From Sorghum bicolor (lineage: Eukaryota > Streptophyta > Magnoliopsida > Poales > Poaceae), in the NCBI RefSeq assembly GCF_000003195.3, contig NC_012879.2, positions 60,857,671 to 60,921,670 on the forward strand: a stretch of DNA of 64,000 nt, read 5' to 3'. Each line of letters begins with the position of its first letter. Position 1 is the first letter of the stretch. Below are positions 48,268-60,306 of this stretch, in pieces. The notes under the pieces were generated by a model. It was not told where the DNA came from, made no database searches, and saw only the letters and a list, made by a program, of their open reading frames with translations. A program made the translations under genes and the position numbers.

Positions 48268-49660
48268 AATCAGTTAAGTTAGCAGCCCAAATAATACACA
48301 CACAGCAAACCAGTATACATTTTTTTCACCATTGGATTGGATTCGACGATGGCGTGGCCCTTGAGATAGAGTTGACAATAGTGTCTCCTAAGTGGTGGTA
48401 ACCTCGTGCAATAACCAGAGACACAACGAGCAAACTCCTTTTTTCTTCTCTATCTATACATGGATCACCCGGGCAGGCCCACGGAGTACTCAAGGGTATT
48501 AATTGCATACCTACTGTTTCCCCCAATCAATCAATGATATTTAACAATGCAACCAATTTTACATAATGTGAAAGAAACACAAGGTTAAATATCTCTCTCT
48601 CTCTTATCTCTTCAAATTTTGAATATACGTTGTTTTCTAAATCTTAAACCCGCCTGAAATTATGTCGCCAACAAGTTTAGCGGATGTATACCGCCACTAG
48701 CCAGCCTCTATCTCACCCGGCTAGCGACGGTGCCCAAGCTCCAAGCTTTTTTTTTGAGAGACCCAGTTACAAACGTAGACGCTCACAAGCACAAGTGCAC
48801 ACTCATGAAAGATGAGAGGTTGAAGATGAACAAGGCGAAGGCGATGTTTACCTAGCGAAGGAGCGACGTTGTGCTTTTGGGCCGCATGGCCAAGAAGGCC
48901 TATTGCCCATCACGCTGGTTACGCTTGCAACCTTCACTTTGGCCCTTAGGTCAAGTAGAAGCAGTCGCATAGTGAAGCGCAGGGGTGCGACATGGCGCCG
49001 GCTTAGGCGCTCCAACCTCGACAGCTCCAAGCCATGCTCCTTGGGCCCCGCTCTTGCCTTTCTACAGCATGCATAGCTAGCTACACGTGCTACACTTCCT
49101 TGGGCGCCCAGGTAGCTGAGTCTTGGAACCTGGCCAACACGTTGGCAACAGTTGCGGCTGCACTCGGCCCGGTGCGCCGACCGACGAGCAGCGCAGCTGC
49201 GCCTGCCCTTAGCCTTAGTGAGTTAGTGATGATTTTTTTTTGACGACTGTTGAATCGATAAATGGTGATGTCTGATAGATGGGATCTAAGAGGAGATGAA
49301 ACCTAGCTGACAAGGGGCCAAGTTGAAGCCAGCAATGGGTCCAACAGAGGCACCACGAGTAGACCGACAACTCCCTCCATTTTGAACCAGAAGCGATATA
49401 AGAAACTGTCACTAATCCATAGCAAACTGGTGGCTTGATTACTTGTTAGTCAATTGGATAGCTAGAGATTGATCCTTGATTAGTGAAATTAATTAATTTA
49501 ATGGGGTTACGTAGACTTCTAAAAGATTCTTTACTAGTAGAAGAAATTCGGCATATTGGTATATTTACCTACTATATATGTTCACCAATTTTTGTGTCAT
49601 ATGCCCTCATTTATGACTTAATAATTACATTTTAATTACAAATTGTCCATGTGTTTTTTT
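48268..49660. other. Intergenic, nothing clearly recognised
   Basis: GC-richer at 48700-49200 with short frames on both strands. No domain, terminal repeat or poly(A) end could be tied together. Confidence 0.4.
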
Positions 49661-49684
49661 TGATCATTTGATGGGATCAGTCAG

Positions 49685-50847
49685 GGGAAAATGCGCGGTC
49701 GCTTGGCCAGTGATCTGCTGACCAACTGATCTTGGAGGCCTTGGCGTCCCCGACCTCCGCCTCTCTTCCATCGCCCTGCAGGGCCCGCTAGCTTTGGCTC
49801 AAGCAGACTGATGACACTAGAGCCTGGGCGTAGCTGCCCATCAAGGCGTCCAGGGAGGTGTCCACCTTCTTCGACGCCTCCACGTTCACCTTGATTGGCA
49901 ACGGACAGTCCACAGCTTTTTGAACCGGCCGCTGGATCTAGGGCAAAGCTGTCAAGGACATCGCACCGGCCCTGCTGGAGTTCGTCAGCCGAAGGGACAT
50001 CAAAGAAACAACGTCGCTGTGGGTCTGGAGAACCGAGCATGGGTACGCCAAATCACGGGAGGGATCACCGTTCCAGCCATTATCGAGTACCTAAGACTTC
50101 GGGATCTCCTATCCACAATAACCTTAGGCGTAGGCGAAGACAATCTCATTTGGCGCTGGATAGCAGATGGGATTTACTCCTCCAAGTCAGCCTACCATGC
50201 ACTCCTTGCGGCTTCTAGCCCGGTCTACGGATGCCCGCTGATCTGGAGAACTTGGGCACCTCTACGCGTCCAAATCTTCCTATGGCTCGCCATCAGGAGA
50301 CGTCACTGGACGACCGACAGAAGACGCGGGCATGGGCTAGAGGCAGCAGATCGTTGCTACCTATGTGACTAGGAGCCCGAAACCATCAACCACATCATCG
50401 CCTCCCGTTCGTTCTCGCGGCAAATTTGGTGGACCATCTTGGCCACTCTTGGTGCCGATCGGAGCCGATAACTGGCTGGCGTGGTGGGAGAGCTGGAGAC
50501 CCAGATGGCACGGAGAAAAGCGAAAAGGAGCCGACACTTTGTTCGCCTTGGTAGCATGGGAGATATGGAAAGAGCGCAATGAGCGCTGCTTCAGGGGCTC
50601 CCCGGCCACCGTCAGCCAACATCTGTCGACCATCAAGATCTCCGGAGATCTATGGATCGATGCCGGGGCTCGGAACTTAGGTTGTCTAGTTCTGGAATAG
50701 TTAGCATGACGTGTTGCGGGGAGGTCAAATTACTTATACCACCTGTCAAACCTCCGCCGCCAGCGCCACGGCGCTTTTGTAAAAAAAACTTTCCTTCTAC
50801 TTAATACAAAGATGCGCAAACCTTTGCTTATTCGAGAAAAAAATGTA
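49685..50847 (+). mobile_element. Decayed LINE 3' end (RT C-terminus and zf-RVT)
   Basis: Plus-strand frames, interrupted by stops and shifts, read GGLGVPDLRLSSIALQ, then a TFTLIGNGQSTAF-type block, then WRWIADGIYSSKSAYHALL and LIWRTWAPLRVQIFLWLA, then DRCYLC and INHII. This is the end of a LINE reverse transcriptase followed by the zinc-knuckle zf-RVT region. The 3' end (CTTAATACAAAGATGCGCAA, an ATTCGAG motif and an A run) resembles that of the element ending at 11315. No target duplication was found. Confidence 0.75.
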
Positions 50848-51888
50848 TGATAAATCATGTGGACTATGGAACAAAAACTATGTTTATATGTTTTTCATGT
50901 GAAAGGCAATCATTTTCAAACTTCTTCTATATCATTTGTTCGATGAATTACATTTTTTTTTGTTTGAATCCGTCACTGTTTGTAAAGGCAGAGAGAGAAA
51001 AATAAAACTTGTGACAGACTTGACTAATGGGCCAGGGGAAAGAAAACAGGGGTTGCGAGACACTGGTTCGCGCAAAAACCGTGGGACGTGCACACAAGCA
51101 CAACAGAGATGCAGCAGCAGAGTATGGAAACATATATGCTTGATGAAATGATGGACGGAGGACGACGACGGCCACCTTTTGGTCCCCGACCTAGTTAGTT
51201 AGTACTGTATTTTGTTTAAATGTTAAACTTTTTATGATTTTCTGGCAAAAGCTACTATATATGTCGGGGATAAGCAGGGACGTCTTTATCTGCTAGCAGT
51301 GTCGTTAGTAGTACGTACTGTACACAGCAACAGCACCGGTCGGGTCCAAAGGGGAGGTATCTAGCTAGCTAGTGACATAGATCCACGAGGACGATGAGGC
51401 AGAGGAGCTGGCACTTGGCATATCCATCCTCTGCCTTTGCTTTGGGTTTGCGTCCCTTTGGGTCCTCATCTCGTTCATGGTCTTTTTCATAGATGCATGA
51501 CTTATATAATTAAATAAAGGCATGAAACAAAAGGTGCATGCTTTTGTTTCATTTCCATGTATGAAATATATTGTATTGTATACATCTGAAAATGATAGTA
51601 TAGTAGTACCACCTGATCTGGCATGCGCAAGCTGAAACTAAAGCAAATATCGAAAGATTCAACTTTATTTGTTTCATCGTCTTTCCCGGGTTTATCAATC
51701 ATTCCGTGATGGAAAGCATGCAAGCCCAGTTGCACAGTTGGTGGATATATAGCTAATAGATAGATAGATAGATAGATCATCAAGCTAGTACTGGCTATCT
51801 CGGTAGGTGCATGCGTGGATGATACTCCTATTTGATATACCAGCGTCGTCTCTATGCTCAAGACCACTCCACTCCCGGCCGCTTGCAA
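50848..51888. other. Intergenic, nothing recognised
   Basis: Short ORFs only. A GATA run lies at about 51757-51776. Confidence 0.4.
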
Positions 51889-52133
51889 GGCCTTGTTTAG
51901 TTCACCAAAAATTTTGCAAAATTTTTCAAATTCCCCGTCACATCGAATCTTTAGATGTATGCATGGAGTATTAAATATAGATAAAAAATGAAAACTAATT
52001 GCATAGTGTGATCGGAATTGACGAGACGAATCTTTTGAGCCTAGTTAGTCCATAATTGGACAATATTTGTCAAATACAAACGAAAGTGTTACTATTCCTA
52101 TTTTACAAAATTTTTTTGAAAGCAAACAAGGCA
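51889..52133. mobile_element. Tourist-like MITE (GGCCTTGTTTAG family)
   Basis: Starts GGCCTTGTTTAGTTCACC, ends AAGCAAACAAGGCA, and is flanked by CAA on both sides (51886-51888 and 52134-52136). Internal signatures match the other copies. Confidence 0.8.
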
Positions 52134-52376
52134 CAAGTCAAAACCAGACGGCTTAAAAGGAGAAGCGTAGCAGGTCACCACCTGGATAGGATTGAGGAGA
52201 GGAGGCATGAAATCATGAGACGTCATTTTTCCCCCAAGAAAAAACAATGGTACAGAGAAGGGGTATATAAACTATATTTATTGTATTGTTTGTTTGACAG
52301 ATAGATAACAATTATATGGCTAATTAATGGATTTTAGTTGTTCATGTGTAATAGTTTATTGCTTACTTGGAAAGCT

Positions 52377-52378
<2 letters not shown>

Positions 52379-52456
<78 letters not shown>
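52379..52456. repeat. (TA)n microsatellite, 78 bp
   Basis: An uninterrupted TA dinucleotide run of about 39 units. It is self-complementary, prone to cruciform formation and length change, and likely polymorphic. Confidence 0.95.
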
Positions 52457-52460
<4 letters not shown>

Positions 52461-53393
52461 CTTGCTGACGTGGATTCTACAATTACATGGGCTAGTAGAT
52501 TTTTAATTATATGTGATATATAGTGGGTTGCTTAGTTGGACAACTTGTATGTCGAGAGAAATAATTAGTAGAGTTTATCTTTATAAGAGTATAAGATAAG
52601 ATATGGGTTAATTTTTAGTTCTAAGGTCTACTAAATGCACATTTATATACTCTTCATTTTAAGTTATAAGATATTTTTATATTTGTAGATACACTACTTT
52701 AGTAATATACCTAAATATAGTGTATATCTAAGTATATTATAGTAAAATATGTTTATTTAAAAAAATAAAAAAGTCTTATAATTTAGAAACCGAGCAGGTA
52801 GAGAGAGCGATGCGCACATACACGCCTGCAGTTTTTATCCAGTGTGTCCAAGTACGGACGGAAGATATGCGTGATGGGCAAATGTGTTAGTCAATCAAAG
52901 ACTTTAAAAAAAAGTAGCAAAAGCATGCGTGTGTGGATAGAGCGGGGCGAAAATGAACACGGCAAATGTAAAAAGACCGCGTGGGGAAGCTGTGGACTGC
53001 ATAAATTAAAGTGCGTTTCGAAGAAAGGTGTGAGAATGAAATCGAAGGCGTGCACCGCTAGGGTTCTACCTCCAAATTATCAAAAGATAATTAATAATAT
53101 CTAAACTTTGTTAGAATGTTTTTAAAACTCACATGATAACATGGTTTTGGGGTATAATCTTTGCATAAAAAATCAAATGATTTAACAAAATGGTCTTATA
53201 CATATTGTTCAAAAAAGGATACATATCTCACAACTTATGTAACTGTGTAAGAGATACATCCATTTATGAATAATATATAGTGCAACTTTGTTAATATGAT
53301 TTGAAAATTTTATGGTAAGATAATACAACCATATTATAACCTCATGCCAAATTTTAGGATTTTTGGACACCTTTAAGATATTATTGTTTTTTT
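52457..53393. other. A/T-rich intergenic DNA
   Basis: No gene recognised. A plus-strand frame at 52844-53104 is Lys-rich and not family-like. Confidence 0.4.
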
Positions 53394-53748
53394 TCAGTTA
53401 GAGTCACCAAAATACTTATAAGCATTTCCTTGGCTACCAACCTCTAAGGAAATTAAATAACCCTCAAGTAAATGATAGTTTACTTGACAGTTTAGAATAA
53501 CAGCCAAGAAAAATAAGTATTTACTGTTTATAATTACACTCAAGGAAAATGAGTCATTTCCTTGGAGGTGATTACAAACCGCCAAGGAAACACCCATATT
53601 CCTTGACGGTTTACTTAAACCTCCAAGGAATATATGTTTCCTTGAGTGTAGAGTAGCACCGCCAAAAAAACTGTTATTTCCTTGGCAGTTTGATTTTAGC
53701 CTCCAAGAAAATTTGGAGCAGTCAAGCCAATTCCAGTTTCTGTAGTGA
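53394..53748. mobile_element. CACTA-type terminal fragment
   Basis: The stretch ends in CCAGTTTCTGTAGTG, the inverse of a CACTACAGAAAC CACTA terminus. The 350 bp inward are filled with short subterminal repeats in both orientations (CCTCCAAGGAAA and TTTCCTTGG-type). No matching opposite end was seen nearby, so this is a solo end or truncated copy, and its left limit is approximate. Confidence 0.6.
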
Positions 53749-53832
53749 AAGTAAGCGGACACAACACCTACGATCGACTACCATAAAAGGTACATTGCAT
53801 GAATTGACAGGAATGGAATATATGTATATTTA

Positions 53833-54062
53833 GGCCTTGTTTAATTAGTTCATCCTAAAATTTAAATTTTTTTCAAGATTCTTCATCACATCAAATCTTG
53901 TGGCACATACATGGAACACTAAATATATACGAAAACAAAAACTAATTCTACAGTTTGTCTGTAATTTATGAGACAATTTTTTTAAGTCAAGTTAATCTAT
54001 AGTTAGACAATAATTATCAAATACAAACGAAGTGCTACAATATTAAAATTCAAAAAAAATTC
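53833..54062. mobile_element. Decayed Tourist-like MITE
   Basis: GGCCTTGTTTAATTAGTTCATCC at the left and the family interior (CATCACATCAAATCTTGTGGCACATACATGGA-like, split by changes). The right terminus is lost. Confidence 0.65.
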
Positions 54063-54724
54063 ATACAAAATGAGCATTTTTTTGGAAGAATTGATCTAAA
54101 TAGGGGCTCGTAAAACTTGACTGTAAAGATTTGGAATTTGGGACCTTTGAGCACCAAAATTGTATAAACTTGCTTAGGGGTCTGTGTCTTATGTGTTGTG
54201 GATCAAAAAATTTGGGAAGCATCAAACACCTATTTGCAATATAAAGTTTACAGCTAAAAGTTTTGGGATGTAAAAATTTGGGATCTAAACAAACGCTAAA
54301 GATTCTAATGGCCAAGCTAAAAGATAAACTAAACTTTAGTTGTTTTTACCTAGCTAAACTCTGAGTTTATTAGCTGGGGTATAAACACCCTGCTAAGTTT
54401 TATTTTAGCTAGCTAAGTTTTATTTGGGTGAATACAATAAATAGGACCTAAATAAATAACTATGAAGCTAAGCTAACAACAGTGTGTGTGTGTGTGTTAG
54501 ACCAGTCAACAAAGCAGAAAGCATGCAGGTCAGTCTGCACGCGTTTACGGGTGCAAATTAGGCACTTACTGGTGCTCCGATAAAGCCAGCATGCATGCAG
54601 CTTAGGCCTCGTTTAGTTAGTGAAAAAATTTTAAGTTTTATAGTATTTTTTTGTATTATATATTTTATATATACATACAGAGAGAGAAAGACAAACTAGG
54701 CACGGGCTAGAGCTAGCAGGTCGA
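54063..54724. other. Intergenic with repeat-like TTAGCT tracts
   Basis: The 54300-54480 part holds several TTTTAGCTAGCTAA-like stretches similar to 60307-60745, suggesting a diverged repeat. No gene was recognised. Confidence 0.4.
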
Positions 54725-55110
54725 TCTCACTAGTAGAAAGAGGGTCATTGCTGGCGTCCTCTTTTTATACCACAGGCGGTTCCAGTTATGACGCGCCTGT
54801 GGTATGAATCGGGCGGTGTCAGAGATTTTCGGTCGCCCGTGGAAACGTTTATCACAGATGGTTGACTTAAGCCACCGTTTGTGTTATCTCTGTATACCCC
54901 TTCTTCCTCCCCGACCAGAACACAGTATCTCGCACCCACCTTCCATTGGGGGCGATTTTGGAGTTCCAGATTTCTCAAAATACAAGGGGGGAGGTTTTGA
55001 TCTTCATTTCTAGGAAGGAGGTTGCTAAAAGAGGTTAGTTTATGTCCCTATTGCCTCAATTTGCTCATTCTAGCTCAATTTGAGCCACTTTTTGGATCTA
55101 GGGTTTCACC

Positions 55111-55735
55111 ATGAGTGAGAGAGAAGAATTGCTAGCTTTTTGTCTTGATTTGTTGATATGGTTAGATGGGGTTGTTTAATATGGTTGGATAATGTCTCTC
55201 AACATGTTTGCTTCTCAATTTAGCTAGTTTTTACAAGATTAAACCAATGTTGTGTTCTTGTATATTTATGTAGAGAGATAATTGTTGATTTTTTTAATTA
55301 TATGATAGTTAGGTTTTTTATTGTCACCTTCCACATCATCTATCTATTTATAATGAATGATGTATTTATATAGTTATGCTATACTTAGGTTTTCTATTTT
55401 ATGTCTCTCTCTCTTTATAATTTTTTCAATTTATTTATCAACATGTATGTATGTTTTATGAGTGAGAGAGAAGAATAGCTAGCTTCTTGTCTTTATTTGT
55501 TGATATGGTTAGATGGGGTTGCTTAATATGGTTGGATAATGCCTCTCAACATGTTTGCTTCTCAATTTAGCTATTTTTTACAAGATTAAACCAATGGTGT
55601 GTTCTTTGTATATTTATGTAGAGAGATAATTGTGGATTTTTTTAATTATATGGTAGTTAGGTTTTTTATTATCACCTTCCACATCATCTATCTATTTATA
55701 ATGAATGATGTATTTATATAGTTATGCTATACTTA
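55111..55735 (+). repeat. Tandem duplication (347-bp period) inside the CACTA element
   Basis: The segment beginning ATGAGTGAGAGAGAAGAAT at 55111 recurs at 55458 and stays nearly identical for about 280 bp, with a few substitutions. It lies upstream of the first long Ulp1-gene exon, in the likely leader or first intron. Confidence 0.85.
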
Positions 55736-55885
55736 GATTATTTTTTAATTATGTAACTTAGGTTTTTTCCTTTAATCTCAAGCTTAACCATAAACCCTAG
55801 CTAATAAACCCTAGATAAATCCTTTGTAAACCCTTAGATCATATGAATGGTGTTTTACAGGTAGTGATGGAGAGGTCAATGGGCA

Positions 55886-58325
55886 AATGAGTATAAAAAA
55901 CGTGATCGGTACAAGGATCAAATGGCAAATTATTTTCAGGAAGAGGCTAAGAAAGACTTCCAAGATATGATGGAGAAGTTGCTAGAAAATCCTCCTCCTG
56001 AGTTGATGCAGAAACTAGCGAGTGCCATGTCAAATGCAGCTACCCAAATGAGCACTCAAGCTCCCCAAATGCAGCTAGTCCCAGTGGTGTCGCAACCGTT
56101 GGTGGCATCAAGTGAAACAATCATTCCAAGCAGTGTCGCATCTACGGCAAATAAGGATCACTATCCAGTTGACGACATTGTTAGTTCTACACCTTGCTCC
56201 CTTGTCATAAGATATGGGATTAACAATCATCGTACAAGGGAAGTAGCCACGGGCAAAGCGATCCCAGGAGGACCTAAATACCATGGTGCTGACATCCCTA
56301 AAGACTACTGCAGAGTAGAGGTATCAACCGTGGTCCAAGGATATGAGGACGAGATTCTAGACATCCCTGGTCCCGAGGACATTGTGAAACTGGGACAGGC
56401 GATAAACAATTTCATCCTATGGCCTCGGAGGGACGTGCAACTAAGGGAGCCACCACCACCCTCTCAAGAGATGCCACTAACCCAAGAGTCGTCAGCTCAT
56501 ATCGATCCTCTTCCTAACCCACCGCCTTCACCTCCCCAGTCTCTTTCTGACCCACCAGAATCACCTCTCCATGTTTTCCCTGTCCATCAACCATCTCCTC
56601 TCCATGATCTTTCTACCCCACAGTCAACACAATCTCCACCACCATTCAATTCCACCCCTTCCCCACAACTGAAAGATCCAGAACCAATAAGTGAGCCACC
56701 AAAGGTGCCAAAGAAGAAAGTATTTCCGATACCTAAGTTGATTTCACCATTCGAGCCAAAGAAAAAAAATCAGCTGGGCAAGTGAGATTTTTGTCAGGCA
56801 TTGCTTCGAAACGCACAATACAAGAGCATGAGATTTCTGAGCTAGCAAAGTCAGAGGTGCCGGCGCCTAAGGTCATAACTCCTGTCAATTTCAAGGTGCC
56901 AACTGCAGAAGACTACAAGACTATCCCCAAAAAGTACGTGTGGGGAAAGCCTCTACTCAGTCGGACCAAACTTATGAAGAAACCAAGTGGTATAAAAAGG
57001 TTTCATGACTGGTACATGAGAGCCTCTTCTGCTGGCATCGACACAATAAGCATGCGCATACCACAAATAGCATTTCTCAGCCAGAGTACTAACAAATGCA
57101 TGCTTACATTTGATGACATGTGGGCACTGATGAACCACGAGATGCTAGATGTACAGATCGTAACGACATTTGCATTGTAAGTGTTACATAGTTACACACA
57201 TTGTAGTTGCATCAATTTTCAATATCTGACATGCTTTTGTCTTGCAGAATGTTATATGATCAACAAGATATGTATTTTGGTTCGGACCTAAATTATTGTG
57301 CCGAAGAAAGGAATGCCTATCTCTGCCCAATAGATATAGCCGAAGATCGGCACACATTCCGGATCAGGAATGACAGCACAGAGGTACAGGGTTTGGAAGG
57401 TGCAGAACGGGATGAGAAACTCCGAAAGTTGAAACTTGATTTTGAAGCTAAATACGCCTTGTACATTGGACATTCACTGATAAAGTTTCAAGACAGGAAA
57501 GCGGTGGTGGCCCCGTACCACTTTGGGTAAGTGTGAGTTTACAAATATCTATCTAAATTATTCCAATGCATAAATGCATCATGGATTTAATTCAAGCAGG
57601 AGGCACTGGATATGCTTCATCATTTATCCCAAGGAGGGAAGGGTGTTGGTACTAGACTCCGCAGATTACCCGAAAGAAAGCTATGCTCCATTCATCAAAC
57701 TGCTAGAGCTGTAAGTCAAGCTATGCATGCATACTTAAGCATAGTGAGAATTTGACAATAACATGGTGATTCTATTTGAGATCATAGGGCATACAGGTTC
57801 TATAAGATAAATCATGGAAAGTGCGAGTCCAAGAGACCAGGGCAACCATTGGAGGTTATACATAACTGGCCGGTACGTATAGAAATTTACTATTATGAAT
57901 ACAAATCATACACATACGACCACAGTTGCAACTATAATTAAATAACCACTCTCCTGTTATACAGTGCATGAAGCAACCACCGTTATCTGTCCTCTGTGGC
58001 TACTACGTGTGCGAGAACATGAGGGAAAACGGACGATATGCAAGGAACCCTGACAAGGTAATATAAGTAATAGTCTATTAAAGTTGGAAGTCATAAAATA
58101 TATAATGTTTATACACTTTCTTTGCAGGTATATAAGCAAGGGACGGCGGAGCGCATGGACGAACGTGCTTTAGACAACATAGTTGAGGACATATGCTCGT
58201 TCATCATGAAGCATGTCATTCCACGTGAAGGCAAATATCATGATGATGAAAGCCAATTATCCAGGCCAGAGTTCCGAGTGCTAACAGAGATTAGTAAGCT
58301 CAAACTTACTAAAGAGGGTTATTAG
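55886..58325 (+). pseudogene. Ulp1-like C48 cysteine protease gene carried by the transposon
   Basis: Exons: about 55886-57179, 57248-57531, 57601-57716, about 57789-57871, 57965-58058 and 58129-58325 (stop at 58323-58325), all with GT-AG borders. The N-terminal part is a low-complexity, Pro-rich region. It needs frame changes near 55885 (EYKKRDRYKDQ precedes the ATG at 55922 in frame) and in an A8 run at 56762-56769. The C-terminal part is a Ulp1/SENP-type domain with the full triad: His in RHWICFIIYP, Asp in VLVLDSADYP, Gln and Cys in [14 protein letters not shown]. Such proteases remove SUMO-like modifiers, and in plants they are commonly captured by transposons. The catalytic half looks intact; the two upstream shifts make it a likely pseudogene, unless unrecognised splicing repairs it. 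Confidence 0.75.
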
Positions 58326-58586
58326 AGGACAGAAACAAACTTTGATGTATATATATATATATATATATATGATGTGTGATGATGGATATACTATTGTAAT
58401 TAACTTTATGTCTTTGAGCACCAAACTTTGATGTATACAAATGTATGTATGTATGAGATGAAGTATTTTAATTACATGTTGCTATGTTAGAAGACCAACC
58501 AATATCAATATATTTAAATAATAACAATAAAATAATAAATAAATAAATAGATAAATTAAAAAATAAATAAATAATACATATTTTAA

Positions 58587-58672
58587 TAGGTTTACACAGG
58601 CGGCTCTCTTAGGAAACCGCCTGTGTAAATGAACATTTACACAGGCGGTTTCCTAAGAGAGCCGCCTGTGTA
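58587..58672. repeat. Near-perfect palindrome in CACTA subterminal region
   Basis: Two arms of about 40 bp, TTTACACAGGCGGCTCTCTT onward, are perfect inverted copies around a short AAC-type centre. Each arm is itself bounded by inverted ACACAGGCGG/CCGCCTGTGT. These repeats are probably transposase-binding units arranged head to head. Confidence 0.85.
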
Positions 58673-58877
58673 AAATGTTTATACTGGCGGCTCTCAAGTG
58701 ACCGCCTGTGGAAATGGACGATTTGTACAGGCCTCCAGCGCAGGCGGATCCAGAAAACGCATGTAGAAATATGTTACCAACCGCCTGTATAGTGTGCCAA
58801 TGTACTAGTGTCTAGTGTTGTTGAAAAGCAATTGAAGTTGTGTGTCGGGAGCAAAATTGATGCTAAAATAATATATA

Positions 58878-59116
58878 TATTCCCTCTGTACCTCATATAA
58901 AAAGTCGTTTAAGACAATGATACGATCTTCAAAATCTAACTTTAACTATTTGTTTTTATAAAAATATTTATCAAAAAGTGGTACATGTATATTTTTAATG
59001 AAAATATTTTTTAAGACAAATTTATTAATATGTTTTTCACATTCTAAACTCAACAACTTAAAAGTTATTCATGATTCATTCCAAAATGACTTTCTTTATA
59101 GGTATGCAGAGAGTAT
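58878..59116. mobile_element. Stowaway-like MITE
   Basis: ATTCCCTCTGTACCTCATATAAA at the left pairs with CTTTATAGGTATGCAGAGAGTAT at the right; AAAGTCGTTT and AAATGACTTT pair just inside. Ends are diverged from consensus. Confidence 0.65.
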
Positions 59117-59128
59117 GAGTTAGAACCA

Positions 59129-59194
59129 ATCGATCAATCATGATTATATAACTATAGTTGTCCGATCAATCATGATTATATAACTATAGTTGTC
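59129..59194. repeat. Tandem direct repeat, two 32-bp units
   Basis: The unit starting CGATCAATCATGATTATATA and ending TAGTTGTC is present twice in a row without change. Confidence 0.9.
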
Positions 59195-60306
59195 CAACAC
59201 TATGGGCAGAATAATTGGTATATCCTCCAAGAGAGACGAGACTGAGCCGCCTCTAGAGATGGTAACAACACAAGTCTAGACCATTTGGTATCTTATACAA
59301 ATTATATCAACTCTAAAGTTTCTTTAATTATATCATTCCATATTGATAAAAAATATTAACTTTGGTGTAAAGAAAAGCACTCCAACATCTCTTCAATAAG
59401 ATGAATCCAAATATTGTCCTCCTTCATTCTTAGTTTCTCGCCAAGCAAAGGTGGGGAGCAAAGATAGCTCTCCAAAGTGCATACAAGATATAGATAAATT
59501 GTTAGAACATGTAAACATTGTATATGGAGATCGATTCAAATGTCTCTACAAATGAGGGATCTAGAGAGTGAATTTAAGAAATATTCTTAGAGATACTCTT
59601 AGAACTTTAGGCCCACAGAGGATCTAGAGGGTCGTTGCTAACTTTTGTCATCTCTACATGCATGAAACAATTAAGGACACATCTATGTCTCTTTTGCTAT
59701 CCACAAACACCTATAAGTCAACTTATAAGTTGTGTTGCCAAACAATCTTAGAGCTCATTGCCCTCCAGCTTAACTATTAGTCCATTAGTGAAGGGTGCTA
59801 ACATGTGTTAGTTGGCTCTATTTGATCTTATTCTCATAGTGATGCTAGATATATAGAGTGATGTAGATTTGGATTTCTAAATAAAGATGTGGGGGTGCTT
59901 GAATCCTAGATTATTGTCTTTGTTTAGTGGGAACAGGCAAATAGTAGAGGGTGAATAGATATATAGCTGGTTCCAATATTTAGATCTTATTGCTAATTTT
60001 CTATCCATTCTTAGTCATTTTTCTTTTTTTTAAAAAAAAACTCTCAGTAATTTTTCTTAGGAGATCTAAATGGGTCTTAGTTCATTGCACCACCAAGCCT
60101 CCAACCAGATATCCAAACCCAACCACTTGGTAGGTGGATATTAAGAGTTCCCTACTACTTTTGTCTTGAAATATAAGATATCTAAGCATTCAAAAATTAT
60201 CCGAAGTTACCTCTACCCAATTAAAAAAGTGCAACATTCACACACATACCAACAACTAACCTCTCTATCACCAGCACAAAAATGGTAACCATAACTTCTA
60301 CTCACA
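59195..60306. other. Intergenic, nothing recognised
   Basis: A/T-rich with only short frames. No element borders found. Confidence 0.4.

Larger units (their letters stand above)
54728..58810 (+). mobile_element. CACTA transposon carrying a Ulp1-like gene (4.08 kb)
   Basis: The element starts CACTAGTAGAAAG and ends TGTACTAGTG, so the outermost 8 bp (CACTAGTA) are inverted. TCT flanks it on both sides (54725-54727 and 58811-58813). Subterminal repeats built on ACAGGCGG/CCGCCTGT fill about 54770-54870 at the left and 58590-58790 at the right. No CACTA transposase was recognised between the ends. The only coding sequence is the Ulp1-like gene. It is therefore a non-autonomous, cargo-bearing element that would need transposase supplied elsewhere. 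Confidence 0.85.

Noticed and set aside
52844..53104. 86-codon Lys/Cys-rich plus-strand frame
   Set aside because: No signal peptide-like start and no regular cysteine pattern, so a secreted cysteine-rich peptide is not supported.
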